A stretch of 64,000 nucleotides of DNA, from contig NZ_CP029176.1 in the NCBI RefSeq assembly GCF_003352165.1, forward strand, positions 2,356,001 to 2,420,000. The letters are read 5' to 3'. The notes under the pieces are model-generated. The model was not told where the DNA came from, did no database searches, and was given only the letters and a program-made list of their open reading frames with translations. This DNA comes from Acidibrevibacterium fodinaquatile. Its GTDB lineage: Bacteria > Pseudomonadota > Alphaproteobacteria > Acetobacterales > Acetobacteraceae. Shown here piece after piece: positions 1-8,080 of the stretch. The translations under genes were made by a program, and so were the position numbers. The stretch's first letter is position 1, and each line of letters opens with the position of its first letter.

Positions 1-1
1 C

Positions 2-766
2 GTGCAGGCGGCCCGCGTCTCCTATGGCCGCGGGACGCGCAAGGTGAGCGAGGATGAGGGGCTGATCCGCTATCTCATGCGCCATCGCCACACCACGCCG
101 TTCGAGATGTGCGAGATCAAATATCACGTCAAACTGCCGATTTTCATCGCCCGGCAATGGATTCGCCATCGCATGGCGAACGTCAACGAATACTCGGCCC
201 GCTATTCCATCCTCGACCGCGAATTCTATCTCCCCGCCCCCGCGCATCTGGCGGCGCAGTCGGCGAGCAACCGCCAGGGGCGCGGCGATGTGCTCGACGA
301 CGACGAGGCGGCGATGGTGCTCGATCTTCTGCGGGAAGATGCCGCGCGTTGCCATGACCATTACCTCGCCATGCTGAACGAAAACGAGGACGGCACGGCG
401 CGTGATCCCGCCCGGCAAGGGCTCGCGCGCGAGCTTGCGCGGATGAATCTGACGCTGAACACCTATACGCAATGGTACTGGAAGACCGATCTCCATAATC
501 TCTTGCATTTCCTATCATTGCGCGCCGATGCTCATGCACAATATGAAATTCGCGCCTATGCCGAGGTGATGCTGAAGACGGTCGAGGCCTGGGTACCGAT
601 GGCGGCGCGCGCCTTCCGCGACTATCGCCTCGGCGCGGTCACGCTCTCGGCCCCGATGCGCGCGGTCCTGCGCCGGATGCTGGCCGGGGAGCGGGTCGAG
701 CAGCCGGAGTCCGGGCTTTCCAAGCGCGAATGGGCGGAGTTTCTGGCGGCGATTGAGGAGAGTTGA
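2..766 (+). CDS. thyX: Flavin-dependent thymidylate synthase ThyX (5' truncated)
   Basis: ThyX methylates dUMP to dTMP in the cytoplasm using methylenetetrahydrofolate, FAD and NADPH. The ThyX signature RHR-x7-S is present as [11 protein letters not shown] near residue 58 of the visible part, and the following NEYSARYS stretch and the later [18 protein letters not shown] block fit the family. The frame is open at the left edge and the first visible residues (VQAARVSYG) look internal, so the true start lies outside the window. The TGA stop at 764-766 is embedded in the -35 hexamer of the next transcription unit. The identification is secure; only the N-terminus is missing. Confidence 0.95.
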   Translation: MQAARVSYGRGTRKVSEDEGLIRYLMRHRHTTPFEMCEIKYHVKLPIFIARQWIRHRMANVNEYSARYSILDREFYLPAPAHLAAQSASNRQGRGDVLDDDEAAMVLDLLREDAARCHDHYLAMLNENEDGTARDPARQGLARELARMNLTLNTYTQWYWKTDLHNLLHFLSLRADAHAQYEIRAYAEVMLKTVEAWVPMAARAFRDYRLGAVTLSAPMRAVLRRMLAGERVEQPESGLSKREWAEFLAAIEES

Positions 767-791
767 CATTCATACGCGAATCGCGTATAGA
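763..791 (+). promoter_or_regulatory. Sigma70-type promoter overlapping the thyX stop codon
   Basis: A perfect -35 TTGACA (763-768) is followed after exactly 17 bp by a -10 TATAGA (786-791). The sequence downstream is visibly AT-rich compared with the flanks. The -35 contains the thyX stop codon. It would drive the gene pair at 856-1609. Near-consensus promoters of this kind are unusual in this GC-rich window. Confidence 0.75.
772..788. promoter_or_regulatory. Palindromic operator between -35 and -10
   Basis: ATACGCGA (772-779), one central A, then TCGCGTAT (781-788) form a perfect 8-bp inverted repeat filling the promoter spacer and running into the -10. A repressor bound here would block RNA polymerase. 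The downstream XRE-type HTH protein (1067-1609) is the obvious candidate, as in autoregulated toxin-antitoxin operons. The palindrome is read directly; the repressor assignment is inference. Confidence 0.7.
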
Positions 792-855
792 AAATAAATT
801 GATATTTGATGATTTTTTTGTCCGACATAAGTTCGTGCAAATTGGAAATTATAGC

Positions 856-1170
856 ATGGAAATCGTCATTGAAGAAATTGAAGATCAAACAATTCGCGTG
901 TGCATTCAGCATAGCGGCCTTACGCTCGAAGTCGTAGCTGATGTTCGAATAAATGGTGAAATCATGGTCGCGAGCAATGTCCATATCCAAGGCCCAGGCA
1001 AGAATTGCGTCGGCTGGCCGGGATTGCGTCAGTTTGCCGAGGACCTCATAGAAGAGCTTGAACTCGATGAACTCAGAATTGAGGGCGCGCCTCGCACGTC
1101 TGGCGCCGGTCCCGGACGAAAACCCTGCCCCCTCGTTTTCCGAAGGCAGGGTCGTCATCCTGACCCGTGA
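856..1170 (+). CDS. Small acidic protein of unknown function, first gene of an operator-controlled pair
   Basis: About 104 residues, rich in Glu, Asp and Ile. I do not recognise a named domain. The 5' two thirds are AT-rich, unlike all neighbours, suggesting transfer. I chose ATG 856 because upstream in-frame starts (TTG 799, GTG 835) lie closer to the -10 and have no better ribosome site; GGAAA lies just before 856. The 3' end overlaps the next gene by about 100 bp in another frame. The C-terminal part, IEGAPRTSGAGPGRKP, is Gly/Pro-rich but looks plausibly coding. From its position it could be the toxin-like partner of the HTH protein, but that is inference. Confidence 0.5.
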   Translation: MEIVIEEIEDQTIRVCIQHSGLTLEVVADVRINGEIMVASNVHIQGPGKNCVGWPGLRQFAEDLIEELELDELRIEGAPRTSGAGPGRKPCPLVFRRQGRHPDP

Positions 1171-1609
1171 TGGGGCGCTCGATCGCCCGATCGACGTCTT
1201 GCGCCGGCTGCGCGCCGTTGGCGTATCGCTCCGCGCCGCGCATCAGGCACTCAATCGCCTGGCCGAAGCGGGATCGGCGGTATGCACGATCGATCCCGAA
1301 GCGGATTTGCCCGCTCTTGCGCGGGATCTCGCTGCGCTCGGGATCACGCTGCGATTGCGACGCACGGAAACGCGGCCCCCGATCGACATCGCCGCGATTC
1401 GCGCGCGTCACGCTCTTTCTCAGCGGGAATTCGCCGCCCTGCTCGGCTTCGAGCTTCGTACCTTGCAGAACTGGGAGCAGGGCCGCAATGCGCCCGAAGA
1501 AGCGGCGCTTGCCTTGATCACCCTGTTCGAGCGTGACCCGAAATGGATCGAAGAGGCCTTTTCGGACGCGGTTCCCGCCCGAGAGGTTGAAAATAGCGCG
1601 TCGGGATAA
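1067..1609 (+). CDS. XRE-family helix-turn-helix protein with an extra N-terminal domain (antitoxin/repressor-like)
   Basis: About 180 residues. The C-terminal half holds a Cro/C1-type HTH: IRARHALSQREFAALLGF, then LRTLQNWEQGRNAPEEAAL, the pattern of HigA/MqsA-type antitoxins. The N-terminal half (VVILTRDGALDRPIDVLRRL onward) has an alternating helix/strand pattern reminiscent of the ribosomal L7/L12 C-terminal fold; that similarity is my inference. ATG 1067 is preceded by GAAGAG (1051-1056); TTG 1058 is an alternative. It overlaps the upstream gene by about 100 bp and is the best candidate to bind the operator at 772-788. A stand-alone regulator is the other possibility. Confidence 0.75.
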   Translation: MNSELRARLARLAPVPDENPAPSFSEGRVVILTRDGALDRPIDVLRRLRAVGVSLRAAHQALNRLAEAGSAVCTIDPEADLPALARDLAALGITLRLRRTETRPPIDIAAIRARHALSQREFAALLGFELRTLQNWEQGRNAPEEAALALITLFERDPKWIEEAFSDAVPAREVENSASG

Positions 1610-1634
1610 CTCTGGCGGCGCTGGAAAAACCCTG

Positions 1635-2219
1635 ATGCACAAAGGCCGGCTGGAAGCGTTCACCGACGGGGTGATGGCGATCATCATCACCATCATGGTT
1701 CTGGAACTGCACGAGCCGGCGGGGCCAGGGTTGCGCGATCTGTTCGCGCTCTGGCCGGTGCTGATCTCTTATGTGCTCAGCTTCATTTATGTCGGCATCT
1801 ACTGGAGCAATCATCATCACATGTTCCAGGCCGTGGACAGCGTCGATGGGCGGGCTCTGTGGGCGAACCTCCATCTCCTGTTCTGGCTTTCGCTGCTGCC
1901 GTTTTGCGCCGGCTGGATCGCCGCCGACGGCCTCGCGCGCGGGCCGGTCGGGTTGTTCGGGTTCGATCTCTTCATGGCGGCGCTGGCTTATATGGTGTTG
2001 CAGGCCAGCCTGATCCGCGCGCAGGGGAATAAGGGCCTGCTGGCGCGCGCCGTCGGCACGGATGGCAAGGGCAAGGGATCGATCTGGCTCTATCTCGTTG
2101 GGATCGCTGTGGATCTGGCGGGTTGGCCGGGGCTTGCCTTCGCGCTGCTCTGGGTGCCGGCGCTGCTTTGGGCGGTGCCCGATTCGCGCATCGAACGCCT
2201 GCTGCGTGGCCGTGAGTAG
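1635..2219 (+). CDS. TMEM175/DUF1211-family integral membrane protein
   Basis: A 194-residue membrane protein opening with RLEAFTDGVMAIIITIMVLEL-like sequence, the F-[ST]-D first-helix signature of the TMEM175 (DUF1211) family, whose members conduct K+ as tetramers (bacteria) or dimers (animals). Further hydrophobic segments follow, with SNHHHMF between helices 2 and 3. The open frame extends upstream into the HTH gene, but ATG 1635 is the first start that places the signature helix near the N-terminus. It begins 25 bp after the HTH gene stop, so it may be co-transcribed. Family assignment is good; ion selectivity is not shown. Confidence 0.8.
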   Translation: MHKGRLEAFTDGVMAIIITIMVLELHEPAGPGLRDLFALWPVLISYVLSFIYVGIYWSNHHHMFQAVDSVDGRALWANLHLLFWLSLLPFCAGWIAADGLARGPVGLFGFDLFMAALAYMVLQASLIRAQGNKGLLARAVGTDGKGKGSIWLYLVGIAVDLAGWPGLAFALLWVPALLWAVPDSRIERLLRGRE

Positions 2220-2332
2220 GCGTGAGGGGCGAAAAGAACCATTGGAAAAACCGCTCTCAACAAATTGGTAGGATTTCGTGTAGTATCATGCTTTGATTGC
2301 AACCGATCGTCGCCCGAGCCGTCCGGATTTTC

Positions 2333-3154
2333 ATGCGCCAATTCCTCCCAGCCTTCGCCGCCGCTCTGCTGGTGCCCGTGCTCGCCCGCGCCGATGATCT
2401 CGCGGTCGTCAACGTCAATAACGAGATCGGCCTCGCGGCCACCGCGATGATCCAGAATTATGCCGAGCATGACAGCGCCGGGAACACGCTCGACACCCAA
2501 TCGGGCACGCTCCCTGGCCTTGAAGGCAAAATCACCACCATGGTGGACGCGCTCGGCATCAGCAATCTCTATGCCGGCATCCGCTACAGCTATGGCACTG
2601 GCTCGTTTGGCTATAATGGCGCGACCATCGGCGGCACGCCGCTGCGCAGCAGCTCGAACGACACCACCAATAATGTCAGCGTCGAGCTTGGCAAAGGGTT
2701 CCTCTTCAGCCCTAACCTCATGCTGATCCCCTTCATTCAGGGCGGCTATCATGACTGGCAGAGCGATCTGCAGGGGCCGAGCGGCTATAACGAGGACCAT
2801 TCGAACGGTTTCCTCGGCTTTGGCGTGCGCGGCGATTACGCTCTCAACACCCGCCTCGTGCTCACGGGCCGGCTCGGCTGGGCAGAGACGCTTGGCGGCA
2901 ACGCCAATGCCTCCGGCGGCGCCTTGGCGGCGGAAGGCTATGGGCCGATGAATTTCTCGCTCGGCGATACCGCGCTCTTGCAAGCCGGAATCGGCGCCGA
3001 TTACCTGCTCGCCAACCGCATTCATCTCTATGGCGGGCTCGATTATACCCATTTCGGCTATGGCATGAGCCCGACCAACGGCGCCGGCTTCTATGAGCCC
3101 TCCAGCACCACCAGCGATTTCACCATCCGCATCGGCTTTGCCTTCGGATTCTAA
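2333..3154 (+). CDS. Outer-membrane beta-barrel protein
   Basis: 273 residues. A classical signal peptide (MRQFLPAFAAALLVPVLARA, cleavage before DD) is followed by alternating amphipathic strands rich in Gly, Tyr, Asn and Ser. The protein ends in FTIRIGFAFGF, with a C-terminal Phe typical of outer-membrane proteins inserted by BamA. Its size fits an 8- to 10-strand barrel. ATG 2333 was chosen because it places the signal peptide at the N-terminus; the frame is open further upstream without a signal. No specific function can be assigned. It ends just before repeat copy R1 and converges on cysK. Confidence 0.75.
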   Translation: MRQFLPAFAAALLVPVLARADDLAVVNVNNEIGLAATAMIQNYAEHDSAGNTLDTQSGTLPGLEGKITTMVDALGISNLYAGIRYSYGTGSFGYNGATIGGTPLRSSSNDTTNNVSVELGKGFLFSPNLMLIPFIQGGYHDWQSDLQGPSGYNEDHSNGFLGFGVRGDYALNTRLVLTGRLGWAETLGGNANASGGALAAEGYGPMNFSLGDTALLQAGIGADYLLANRIHLYGGLDYTHFGYGMSPTNGAGFYEPSSTTSDFTIRIGFAFGF

Positions 3155-3184
3155 GCCGGCAATGCCGATAAGATCCAGAAATAC

Positions 3185-3298
3185 CTTCTTTTGACTTCCG
3201 AAAAAGAAGCAAAAAGACTTTTATCGGCCGGGTAGCGCCTGCGGCGCCACCCTAAAGACCGGACAAAAGTTTTTTGGTTCTTTTTTTCAAAAAAGAAC
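3185..3298. repeat. Composite palindromic repeat R1 (order B-C-A on the plus strand), complete form
   Basis: Three hairpins lie between the convergent genes at 3154 and 3311. Unit B: arms CTTCTTTT (3185-3192) and AAAAGAAG (3202-3209), followed by CAAAAAGACTTTT. GC hairpin C: GGGTAGCGCC/GGCGCCACCC around TGC (3230-3252, one mismatch). Unit A: AAAAGTTTTTTG, then GTTCTTTTTTT and AAAAAAGAAC (3277-3298). Related copies R2 to R7 are at 18798, 26673, 41799, 44193, 49027 and 54901. The likely role is a bidirectional terminator or 3'-end stabiliser. Confidence 0.85.
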
Positions 3299-3310
3299 GT
3301 CTTTTCCCGC

Positions 3311-4333
3311 TTAGCCGGCGAGCCAGGCCGGCACCGGCAGGTTTTTCGCGCGCAGAAACTCCGGGTTGAACAGCTTCGACTGATAGCGCGCCCCGCCATC
3401 GCACAGGATGGTGACGATGGTGTGGCCCGGCCCCATCGCGCGGGCGAGGCGGATGGCTGCGGCGATGTTGATCCCGGCCGAACCGCCGACCGAAATCCCG
3501 TCCTCGATCAGGAGGGTGAAAATCGCCTCCAGCGCCTCCGCATCGGGAATGCGCAGCGCATCATCGATCGGCGCGCCCTCGAGATTGGCGGGAACCCGCG
3601 ACTGGCCGATGCCCTCGGTGATCGAACTCCCGGAAATCGAGAGATCATTCGCCTTCACCCAGCCATAAAGCCCGCTCCCTTCCGGATCTGCCAGCACGAT
3701 CTGCACCTTGGGATCGCGTTCCTTGAGCGCGAGGGCGACGCCAGCGAGCGTGCCGCCGGTGCCGCAAGCGCAGGTGAAGGCGTCGATCCGGCCGCCGGTC
3801 TGCTCCCAGATCTCGCGCCCGGTGGTGGCGCGATGGCCCTCGCGATTGGCGAGATTGTCGAACTGGTTGGCCCAGACCCCGCCCAACTCCTCGGCGAGCC
3901 GGCGCGAGACATGCACGTAATTGCCCGGGTCGCGATAGGGTTTCGCCGGCACCAGCCGGAGATCGGCGCCGATCATGCGGAGAAAGTCGATTTTTTCCCG
4001 GCTCTGCGTCTCCGGCATGACGATGACGACGCGGTAGCCGCGGGCATGGCCGACGAGGGCGAGGCCGATGCCGGTATTGCCCGCCGTGCCCTCGACGATC
4101 AGCCCGCCGGGGCGAAGCACGCCGCGCGCCTCAGCGTCGGTGATGATCGCGAGCGCCGCGCGATCCTTCACCGAGCCACCCGGGTTCATGAACTCCGCCT
4201 TGCCGAGAATGGTGCAGCCGGTCATTTCGGAGGCGCGGCGGAGACGAATGAGCGGCGTCTCGCCGATCGCCTCCGAAAGGCTCGGCCGCCAGCGCGGCGC
4301 AGGGGGCAAGCGGGTGGTCTCGGATAGGGTCAT
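3311..4333 (-). CDS. cysK: Cysteine synthase family PLP enzyme
   Basis: A fold-type II PLP enzyme of 340 residues, expected to form L-cysteine from O-acetylserine (or a related activated serine) and sulfide. The PLP lysine is in NPGGSVKDRAA, and the phosphate-binding Gly loop is CACGTGGTLAGV. The substrate loop reads EGTAGNTGIGLA, where classical CysK has TSGNTG; together with the greater length this suggests the YGR012W-like subgroup rather than housekeeping CysK. ATG at 4333 is favoured because AGGAG sits 6 nt upstream; an in-frame ATG at 4351 lacks such a site. It follows the ferredoxin reductase gene by about 60 bp on the same strand, so a shared transcript is likely. Confidence 0.85.
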   Translation of the reverse strand: MTLSETTRLPPAPRWRPSLSEAIGETPLIRLRRASEMTGCTILGKAEFMNPGGSVKDRAALAIITDAEARGVLRPGGLIVEGTAGNTGIGLALVGHARGYRVVIVMPETQSREKIDFLRMIGADLRLVPAKPYRDPGNYVHVSRRLAEELGGVWANQFDNLANREGHRATTGREIWEQTGGRIDAFTCACGTGGTLAGVALALKERDPKVQIVLADPEGSGLYGWVKANDLSISGSSITEGIGQSRVPANLEGAPIDDALRIPDAEALEAIFTLLIEDGISVGGSAGINIAAAIRLARAMGPGHTIVTILCDGGARYQSKLFNPEFLRAKNLPVPAWLAG

Positions 4334-4390
4334 CACGGTCTCCTCGGTCATCAGAATGCCGGATCGGCGCCAGGCGCCCGGCGCTCGGGA

Positions 4391-5428
4391 TCAGGGCGAA
4401 AGCGGCGCGACGCCGGTCGTCGTCGAATATTCGAAATGCAGCGCCTGATCCGGATAAACGATTGGGTGGATCGCGTGCGCCGCCATCGCCGCCTCGCTGA
4501 ACCCCTGCAGGATCAGCTTGAGCTTGCCGCGATAGCGCGCAACGTCACCGATCGCGAAGACGCCGGGGATGCTGGTCTCGCAGGTGGCGGGATCGATGCG
4601 CACATGGTGCTGCGCGAGATCGAGCCCCCAGCCGGCGATCGGGCCGAGATCGGTCGCAAGACCGAAAAACGCGAGCAGCCGGTCGGCGGGGAGATTGCGG
4701 CGGGTGCCGTCCAAATCTTCGACCACCACCACCTCGAGCCGCCCATCCGCGCCCGCGAGTTCGGCGAGCTGATAGGGGATCACCATTTCGATCTCGCCAC
4801 GCGCGGCCGCCGCCGTCGCCTGCGCTGCGCTCTCGGGGGCGGCGCGGAACTTGGCGCGGCGATGGACGAGATAGATCTTCTCCGCGATCCCGCGCAGCGC
4901 GAGCGCCCAATCGAGCGCCGAATCGCCGCCACCGGCGATCACCACCCGCGCCCCGCGCAACGCCTCGCGGTCGCGCACGTAATATTGCACCGCGCCGCTC
5001 GCCTCGAACGCCGCAAGCCCCGAAAGCGGCGGCCGATTGGGGCCAAACGCGCCGGCGCCGGCGGCGATGATCACCGCTTTCGCCGCCACCCGCTCGCCGC
5101 GATCGGTCGTGAGGACGAAGGCGCCGCGCTGGCCGGAAAATCCTTCCACCCGCCGGCCGAGCAGGATCTGCGGGCAAAACGGCGCGATCTGGCGCTCGAG
5201 CGCATCGATCAGCCCGCCGGCTTCGATGCGCGGAATCGCCGGAATGTCGTAGATCGGCTTTTCCGGGTACAATGCCGTGCATTGCCCGCCAAGCGCCTCG
5301 AGGGCATCGATCACGATCGCGCGGAGCTTCAGCATCCCGCATTCAAAGACCGCGAATAGCCCGGCGGGCCCGGCGCCGATGATCGCGACATCGGCAGTGA
5401 ATGGAGGCATATCGGCTTGGTCCTGCAT
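4391..5428 (-). CDS. Ferredoxin/flavodoxin-NADP+ reductase, thioredoxin-reductase-like type
   Basis: About 345 residues with two dinucleotide-binding sites: FAD site VAIIGAGPAGLFAVFE at the N-terminus and NADPH site VVIAGGGDSALDWALAL in the middle. A late FAD motif reads GVFAIGDVARYRGK. There is no CxxC redox pair, which separates this group from thioredoxin reductase and matches the homodimeric reductases that transfer electrons between NADPH and ferredoxin. The early GGQCTALYPEKPIYDIPA block is typical of the group. Starts at 5437, 5428 and 5410 are all possible; 5428 has AGGA at a reasonable distance. It sits upstream of cysK on the same strand. Confidence 0.88.
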   Translation of the reverse strand: MQDQADMPPFTADVAIIGAGPAGLFAVFECGMLKLRAIVIDALEALGGQCTALYPEKPIYDIPAIPRIEAGGLIDALERQIAPFCPQILLGRRVEGFSGQRGAFVLTTDRGERVAAKAVIIAAGAGAFGPNRPPLSGLAAFEASGAVQYYVRDREALRGARVVIAGGGDSALDWALALRGIAEKIYLVHRRAKFRAAPESAAQATAAAARGEIEMVIPYQLAELAGADGRLEVVVVEDLDGTRRNLPADRLLAFFGLATDLGPIAGWGLDLAQHHVRIDPATCETSIPGVFAIGDVARYRGKLKLILQGFSEAAMAAHAIHPIVYPDQALHFEYSTTTGVAPLSP

Positions 5429-5631
5429 GCGGCGCATCCTAGAGCAATCCCGGCCGGACGGAAAACCGCGTGCCGGGCGGCGCGTCCGCGGTTTTGTCTC
5501 GCAATCCGCGCGGCGGCTTCCCCTTGCCGGGGCGTGGCGTCTCTGCTAAACGCGCGCCCTTCAATCTTTTACGACAGAGCGCGGCACCCGCCTGGGGTGA
5601 GGCCGGCATTCGAGCAGGAGAGGCGTAAGCC

Positions 5632-5835
5632 ATGGCGGTTCCCAAAAGAAAAACCTCGCCCTCGCGGCGCGGTATGCGGCGCAGTCATGAGGCGTTGGGA
5701 CAGGAAGCCCATACCGAGTGCCCGAATTGCGGCGAGTTGAAGCGCCCGCATCATGTCTGCAGCCATTGCGGCCATTATGATGGTCGTGAAGTGGCGCCGG
5801 CGGGCAAGGAGCTGAAGGGCGCCGTGCGCGCCTGA
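5632..5835 (+). CDS. rpmF: 50S ribosomal protein L32
   Basis: 67 residues beginning [20 protein letters not shown], the invariant N-terminus of L32, with a zinc-ribbon pair CPNCGE and [13 protein letters not shown] strong ribosome-binding site (AGGAGAGG) lies just upstream. It precedes plsX and fabH, the usual rpmF-plsX-fabH order that links ribosome and phospholipid synthesis. All four zinc-ligand cysteines are present, so this is the zinc-containing form. Confidence 0.97.
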   Translation: MAVPKRKTSPSRRGMRRSHEALGQEAHTECPNCGELKRPHHVCSHCGHYDGREVAPAGKELKGAVRA

Positions 5836-5906
5836 AAGCGCATGGCGATGGCGCCTGCCCCGCACGTGAGCGCGTTGCTGGTTGCGTTTCGGCCGGCAGG
5901 TCGCGC

Positions 5907-7010
5907 GTGAGCGCGGCGCCGAGGCTCGCGGTCGATGGCATGGGCGGCGACCATGCGCCGGACATCGTCGTCGCCGGGCTCGCGATCGCGCTCGAACGCC
6001 ACCCCGAGGGGCGGTTCCTGTTATTTGGCGACGAGGCCCGGCTTGCCCCCCTCCTCGCCCGCCATCCTCGCCTCGCTGAGGCCGTCACCGTGTGCCACGC
6101 CGCCGAGGTGATCCCCGGCGATCTCAAGCCGACGGCGGCACTCCGCCTCCGCCAGGCGTCCATGCGGCTTGCGATCGACGCGGTCGCCGCCGGCGAGGCC
6201 GAGGGGGTGGTCTCGGCGGGGAATACCGGCGCGCTGCTCACGCTCGCCAAAATCATCCTGAAAACCCTTCCCGGCATCGACCGGCCGGCGATGGCCGGGA
6301 TCGCGCCCTCGGCGCGCGGCGATGTCGTGATGCTCGATCTCGGCGCCAATGTGCAATGCGATGCCCGCAACCTGGTCGAGTTCGCGGTGATGGGCGATGT
6401 CTTCGCCCGCGTCGTGCTCGGCTTGCCGGCGCCGCGCATCGGCCTTCTCAATGTCGGCTCGGAGGAGATGAAGGGCGATGACCGGCTGCGCCAGGCCGCC
6501 GAAATCCTCCGCGCGAGCCCGATCGCGGCGCGCTTTCATGGCTTCGTCGAGGGTCACGACATCGCCGCCGGCACCACCGACGTCGTCGTCACCGACGGCT
6601 TTACGGGCAATGTTGCGCTCAAGACCGGCGAAGGCGCGCTGAAGCTGATCGGGCAATTGCTGCGCCAGGTGTTCACCGCCAGCGTCTCGGCGCGGATCGG
6701 CTATCTGCTGGCGAAATCGAGCCTGGAGCGGTTGCGCGAATGGCTCGACCCGCGGCGTTATAACGGCGCGGTGATGCTCGGGTTGAACGGCGTCGTGGTG
6801 AAATCGCATGGCGGCACCGACGCGGAGGGTTTCGCCCATGCGATGGATGTCGCGATGGACATGGTGACGCACAAATTCAACGAAAGCATCCGCGAGGGGC
6901 TGAGCGGCGTGCTCGCGGCCACAGCGGAAAAAGAAGCGGTGAAGACGGAAGCGGCGGGGGAAACCCCCGCGATCGACGCGGCCGCCGGCCTCGCCGATGC
7001 GGAACGCTAA
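5907..7010 (+). CDS. plsX: Phosphate acyltransferase PlsX
   Basis: PlsX converts acyl-ACP plus phosphate to acyl-phosphate, the acyl donor for PlsY in glycerophospholipid synthesis, at the inner face of the membrane. The 367-residue protein shows LAVDGMGGDHAP at the N-terminus, VSAGNTGALL, LDLGANVQCD, NVGSEEMKG and DGFTGNVALKTGEG, all family hallmarks. The start is GTG 5907, because LAVDGMGGDHAP must be near the N-terminus. A 30-residue Ala/Glu-rich tail after the conserved core is lineage-specific padding. fabH starts four bases after its stop. Confidence 0.96.
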   Translation: MSAAPRLAVDGMGGDHAPDIVVAGLAIALERHPEGRFLLFGDEARLAPLLARHPRLAEAVTVCHAAEVIPGDLKPTAALRLRQASMRLAIDAVAAGEAEGVVSAGNTGALLTLAKIILKTLPGIDRPAMAGIAPSARGDVVMLDLGANVQCDARNLVEFAVMGDVFARVVLGLPAPRIGLLNVGSEEMKGDDRLRQAAEILRASPIAARFHGFVEGHDIAAGTTDVVVTDGFTGNVALKTGEGALKLIGQLLRQVFTASVSARIGYLLAKSSLERLREWLDPRRYNGAVMLGLNGVVVKSHGGTDAEGFAHAMDVAMDMVTHKFNESIREGLSGVLAATAEKEAVKTEAAGETPAIDAAAGLADAER

Positions 7011-7014
7011 GCCA

Positions 7015-7989
7015 ATGGCGCGCCATGCCGTTCTCGCCGGGGTCGGCGGCTATCTGCCGAAGCTGATCGTCACCAACGACGATCTCGCCCGCTCGCTCGA
7101 CACGTCCGACGAATGGATCCGCGAACGCACCGGCATCCGCCAGCGTCACGTCGCCAGCGCCGAGGAAACCGCGGCGATGATGGGGGCTGCGGCGGCGCGG
7201 GCGGCGTTGCGCCAGGCCGGCGCCGGGCCGGACGAGGTCGATGCCATCATCCTCGCGACCAGCACCCCCGATCAGGCCTTTCCGGCGACCGCTGTGCGCG
7301 TCCAAGCGGCGCTGGGCGTGACCAACGGCTTTGCCTTTGACATCGCCGCCGCGTGCTCGGGCTTCATCTATGCCCTCTCGGTCGCCGACGGGATGATCCG
7401 CGCCGGGCAAGCCTCTGGCGTCCTGGTGATCGGCGCGGAAGTCTATTCGCGCATTCTCGACTGGCAGGACCGCACCACCTGCGTCCTGTTCGGCGATGGC
7501 GCTGGCGCCGTCTTCCTCCATGCCGCCGAGGGCGCGCCGACGGCGGCGACGGCGTGCGTGCTTTCAACCCATCTTCACGCCGATGGCCGCCATGGCGACA
7601 TTCTTTATGTCGATGGCGCCGTTGGTCTCCGTGAGCGGCCGGGGACGCTGGTGATGAACGGCTCGGCGGTGTTCCGCCATGCCGTCGTCAACCTCGCGGG
7701 CGCGGTGGAGGAGGCGTTGGCCGCCAATCATCTCGAGCGCACGGCGATCGATTGGCTGGTGCCGCATCAGGCCAACCGGCGGATCATCGATGCGATGGGC
7801 AAGAAGCTCGGCCTCGCCCCCGAGCGGGTGGTGGTGACGATCGACCGCCATGCCAACACGTCTGCCGCCTCGATCCCGCTGGCGCTCGCCGAGGCGGTGG
7901 GGGATGGCCGCATCCGCCCGGGCCATCTCGTGCTGATGGAGGCGCTCGGCGGCGGCCTCACCTGGGGCTCGGCGCTGGTCAGGATGTAG
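7015..7989 (+). CDS. fabH: Beta-ketoacyl-ACP synthase III
   Basis: FabH starts fatty-acid synthesis by condensing acetyl-CoA with malonyl-ACP. The catalytic triad is visible: Cys in AAACSGFIYAL, His in VPHQANRRI, Asn in HANTSAASIP. The 324-residue length is normal. ATG 7015 gives the standard start (MARHAVLAGVGGYLP) and lies 4 bp after plsX; an in-frame ATG at 6997 would add six residues and overlap plsX. It is co-transcribed with rpmF and plsX. Confidence 0.96.
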   Translation: MARHAVLAGVGGYLPKLIVTNDDLARSLDTSDEWIRERTGIRQRHVASAEETAAMMGAAAARAALRQAGAGPDEVDAIILATSTPDQAFPATAVRVQAALGVTNGFAFDIAAACSGFIYALSVADGMIRAGQASGVLVIGAEVYSRILDWQDRTTCVLFGDGAGAVFLHAAEGAPTAATACVLSTHLHADGRHGDILYVDGAVGLRERPGTLVMNGSAVFRHAVVNLAGAVEEALAANHLERTAIDWLVPHQANRRIIDAMGKKLGLAPERVVVTIDRHANTSAASIPLALAEAVGDGRIRPGHLVLMEALGGGLTWGSALVRM

Positions 7990-8045
7990 CGCGCTGGCGC
8001 GAGGCGGAACGATGGGCGGGCAATCCGCTGATCCTAAGGGATTTC

Positions 8046-8074
8046 TTGACGCGGCCGTGGCTTTTGCCTAGCTT
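8046..8074 (+). promoter_or_regulatory. Candidate promoter of ihfA, possibly giving a leaderless transcript
   Basis: TTGACG (8046-8051), a 17-bp spacer and TAGCTT (8069-8074). Transcription starting about 7 bp downstream would begin at or next to the ihfA ATG (8081). The -35 is strong and the -10 matches only 3 of 6 positions, so this is a candidate only. Confidence 0.4.
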
Positions 8075-8080
8075 CGGGGC

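Noticed and set aside
2293-2306. TTGATTGCAACCGA as an FNR-type box before the outer-membrane barrel gene
   Set aside because: The second half-site matches only 3 of 5 positions and nothing about the gene suggests oxygen control.
3151-3399. Short frames reading FFFEKKNQKTF or SEEKEAKRL at repeat copies
   Set aside because: These peptides are translations of the palindromic repeats and do not extend into a gene, except at tamA, which is reported separately.
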